From assembly GCA_016860685.1 (NCBI GenBank), contig BOJX01000015.1:1-41627 (forward strand): 41,627 nt of DNA, read 5' to 3'. A model generated the notes under the pieces. The model made no database searches, was not told the origin of the DNA, and was given only the letters and a program-made list of their open reading frames with translations. A program made the position numbers and the translations under genes. Of the stretch, positions 40,950 to 41,627 are shown one piece after another. Numbering within the stretch: the first letter of the stretch is position 1; each line of letters starts with the position of its first letter. This DNA is from Planctomycetota bacterium. GTDB lineage: Bacteria; Planctomycetota; Phycisphaerae; UBA1845.

Positions 40950-40978
40950 TTGACGGCTCGCGCCGACAGGTTTATAAA
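40950..40978 (+). promoter_or_regulatory. Promoter of tRNA-Arg
   Basis: TTGACG (40950-40955), a 17-base spacer and TATAAA (40973-40978), 12 bases before the tRNA. The match to sigma-70 consensus is strong. Confidence 0.85.
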
Positions 40979-40989
40979 CGCCCGTCGCC

Positions 40990-41063
40990 GCGCCCGTAGC
41001 TCAGGTGGATAGAGCGCCGGTTTCCTAAACCGAAGGTCGCAGGTTCGAATCCCGCCGGGCGCA
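40990..41063 (+). tRNA. tRNA-Arg (anticodon CCU)
   Basis: Acceptor GCGCCCG pairs with CGGGCGC plus discriminator A. The D-arm is GCTC/GAGC, the anticodon loop TTCCTAA (anticodon CCT), and the T-arm GCAGG TTCGAAT CCCGC. CCA is not encoded. Confidence 0.95.
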
Positions 41064-41276
41064 GTTCCGGTCCTGCCGCAACCAACGCCCGGTCCTGAAA
41101 CCACCGTCTCCTGCTGTCGAGCCCGGCACGCCGTGGGCGACCCGCGCCCAACGGCATGTCATTCCGGCGGTTGCGCTATTCGGGACCGCGCTGCCAGCCG
41201 TTAACATCTCGCAGTGGTTGCAAGGCGGGCTGCCGTCTGGCGCAAACCGGATTTTTCTCGCTTTGGGAAGGAACCC

Positions 41277-41305
41277 TTGTTCTGTTCTTGGCGCCTTGTT
41301 ATCAT
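41277..41305 (+). promoter_or_regulatory. Candidate promoter before the CCGCA array
   Basis: TTGTTC (41277-41282), a 17-base spacer and TATCAT (41300-41305). A GGGGAG ribosome-binding-like sequence and a GTG (41328) follow. Confidence 0.4.
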
Positions 41306-41327
41306 GCAGTAGAGACAGGGGAGTCCC

Positions 41328-41528
41328 GTGCTGAGAGCGACCCGACAGCATCCCGACCGATGGATTCCGATACGGGTAGGTCTGCGCGCACCGCACCGCA
41401 CCGCACCGCACCGCACCGCACCGCACCGCACCGCACCGCACCGTACCGCACCGCACCGTACCGCACCGCACCGTACCGCACCGCACCGCACCGCACCGTA
41501 CCGCACCGCACTGCACCGCACCGCTTAG
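41328..41528 (+). CDS. Possible repeat peptide encoded by the CCGCA array
   Basis: A 66-codon frame starts at a GTG preceded by GGGGAG and a candidate promoter, and reads through the array as about eight (APHRT)-type pentapeptides, with Tyr or Leu where a unit is mutated. It stops at a TAG (41526-41528) just past the array. Both other plus-strand frames are open from the array to the window edge. The start signals are real enough to note, but no family or codon-level evidence supports translation. Confidence 0.25.
   Translation: MLRATRQHPDRWIPIRVGLRAPHRTAPHRTAPHRTAPHRTAPHRTAPHRTAPHRTAPYRTALHRTA
41386..41524. repeat. CCGCA pentanucleotide microsatellite, 26 units
   Basis: Twenty-six 5-bp units run from 41391 to 41520: 21 are CCGCA, four CCGTA (41441, 41456, 41471, 41496) and one CTGCA (41511). 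Partial units extend it to 41386 and 41524. Because 5 is not a multiple of 3, gain or loss of a unit shifts any reading frame across it. Confidence 0.95.
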
Positions 41529-41627
41529 CGCGGCTTCTCAGCGCTTCGCTTCACGAGACCTGCGTCGCGCCGCTTGGCCGTCGGAATCCGTCTTTGCCCC
41601 GCGCCGACTCGATCCCGGTCTGTCGTC

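Overview
The window looks like a high-GC chromosomal segment from a Planctomycetota bacterium, perhaps of the Phycisphaerae or a related uncultured lineage. This is inferred from the gene mix: ECF-type sigma factors next to a eukaryote-like Ser/Thr kinase with TPR repeats, a pseudopilin with a long periplasmic part, secreted proteins ending in dockerin-like modules, the futalosine menaquinone gene mqnE, and mcsA-mcsB outside Firmicutes. No prophage, CRISPR array or recognisable transposase is visible.

Layout. 1-248: end of a LexA/S24-like peptidase. 285-5526 (minus): sigma factor, giant Ser/Thr kinase, second sigma factor. 5688-7850 (minus): a secreted one-haem protein and a cysteine-rich exported protein. 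7984-13944: queD, a DegT/DnrJ aminotransferase, glpD, an SGNH hydrolase and a queuosine-precursor transporter. 13945-18068: a repeat-rich gap, then a small island with DUF3309, a receiver-domain protein, a small lipoprotein and two DUF2294 genes. A 157-bp exact copy of the 3' end of the neighbouring xylose-isomerase-like gene bounds it. 18069-21832: that isomerase-like gene, tRNA-Lys, mqnE and a PTPS-III-type pterin enzyme. 21921-23563: a promoter and mcsA-mcsB. 23657-28934 (minus): pseudopilin, anti-sigma/sigma pair, OleA/FabH-like ketosynthase, TatD and HIT proteins. 29223-37425: secreted beta-propeller protein, RND exporter, a secreted unknown, a five-haem cytochrome with a dockerin and its dockerin-bearing partner. 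37903-40880: HAD phosphatase, then a trehalose-6-phosphate synthase joined out of frame to a GH15 glucoamylase, both truncated. 40950-41627: tRNA-Arg with a clear promoter, then a CCGCA pentanucleotide array.

Themes. Three unrelated secreted proteins (5688-6515, 29223-30848, 33412-34449) end in the same roughly 80-residue four-cysteine domain with a central GKG motif; I do not recognise it as a named family. Two paralogous pterin synthases carry different active-site motifs: CxxxHGH (queuosine) and ExxHGH (folate type). The DUF2294 island has a promoter-leader-terminator unit in front of one gene. The otsA/GH15 junction and the pentanucleotide locus are the clearest structural oddities.
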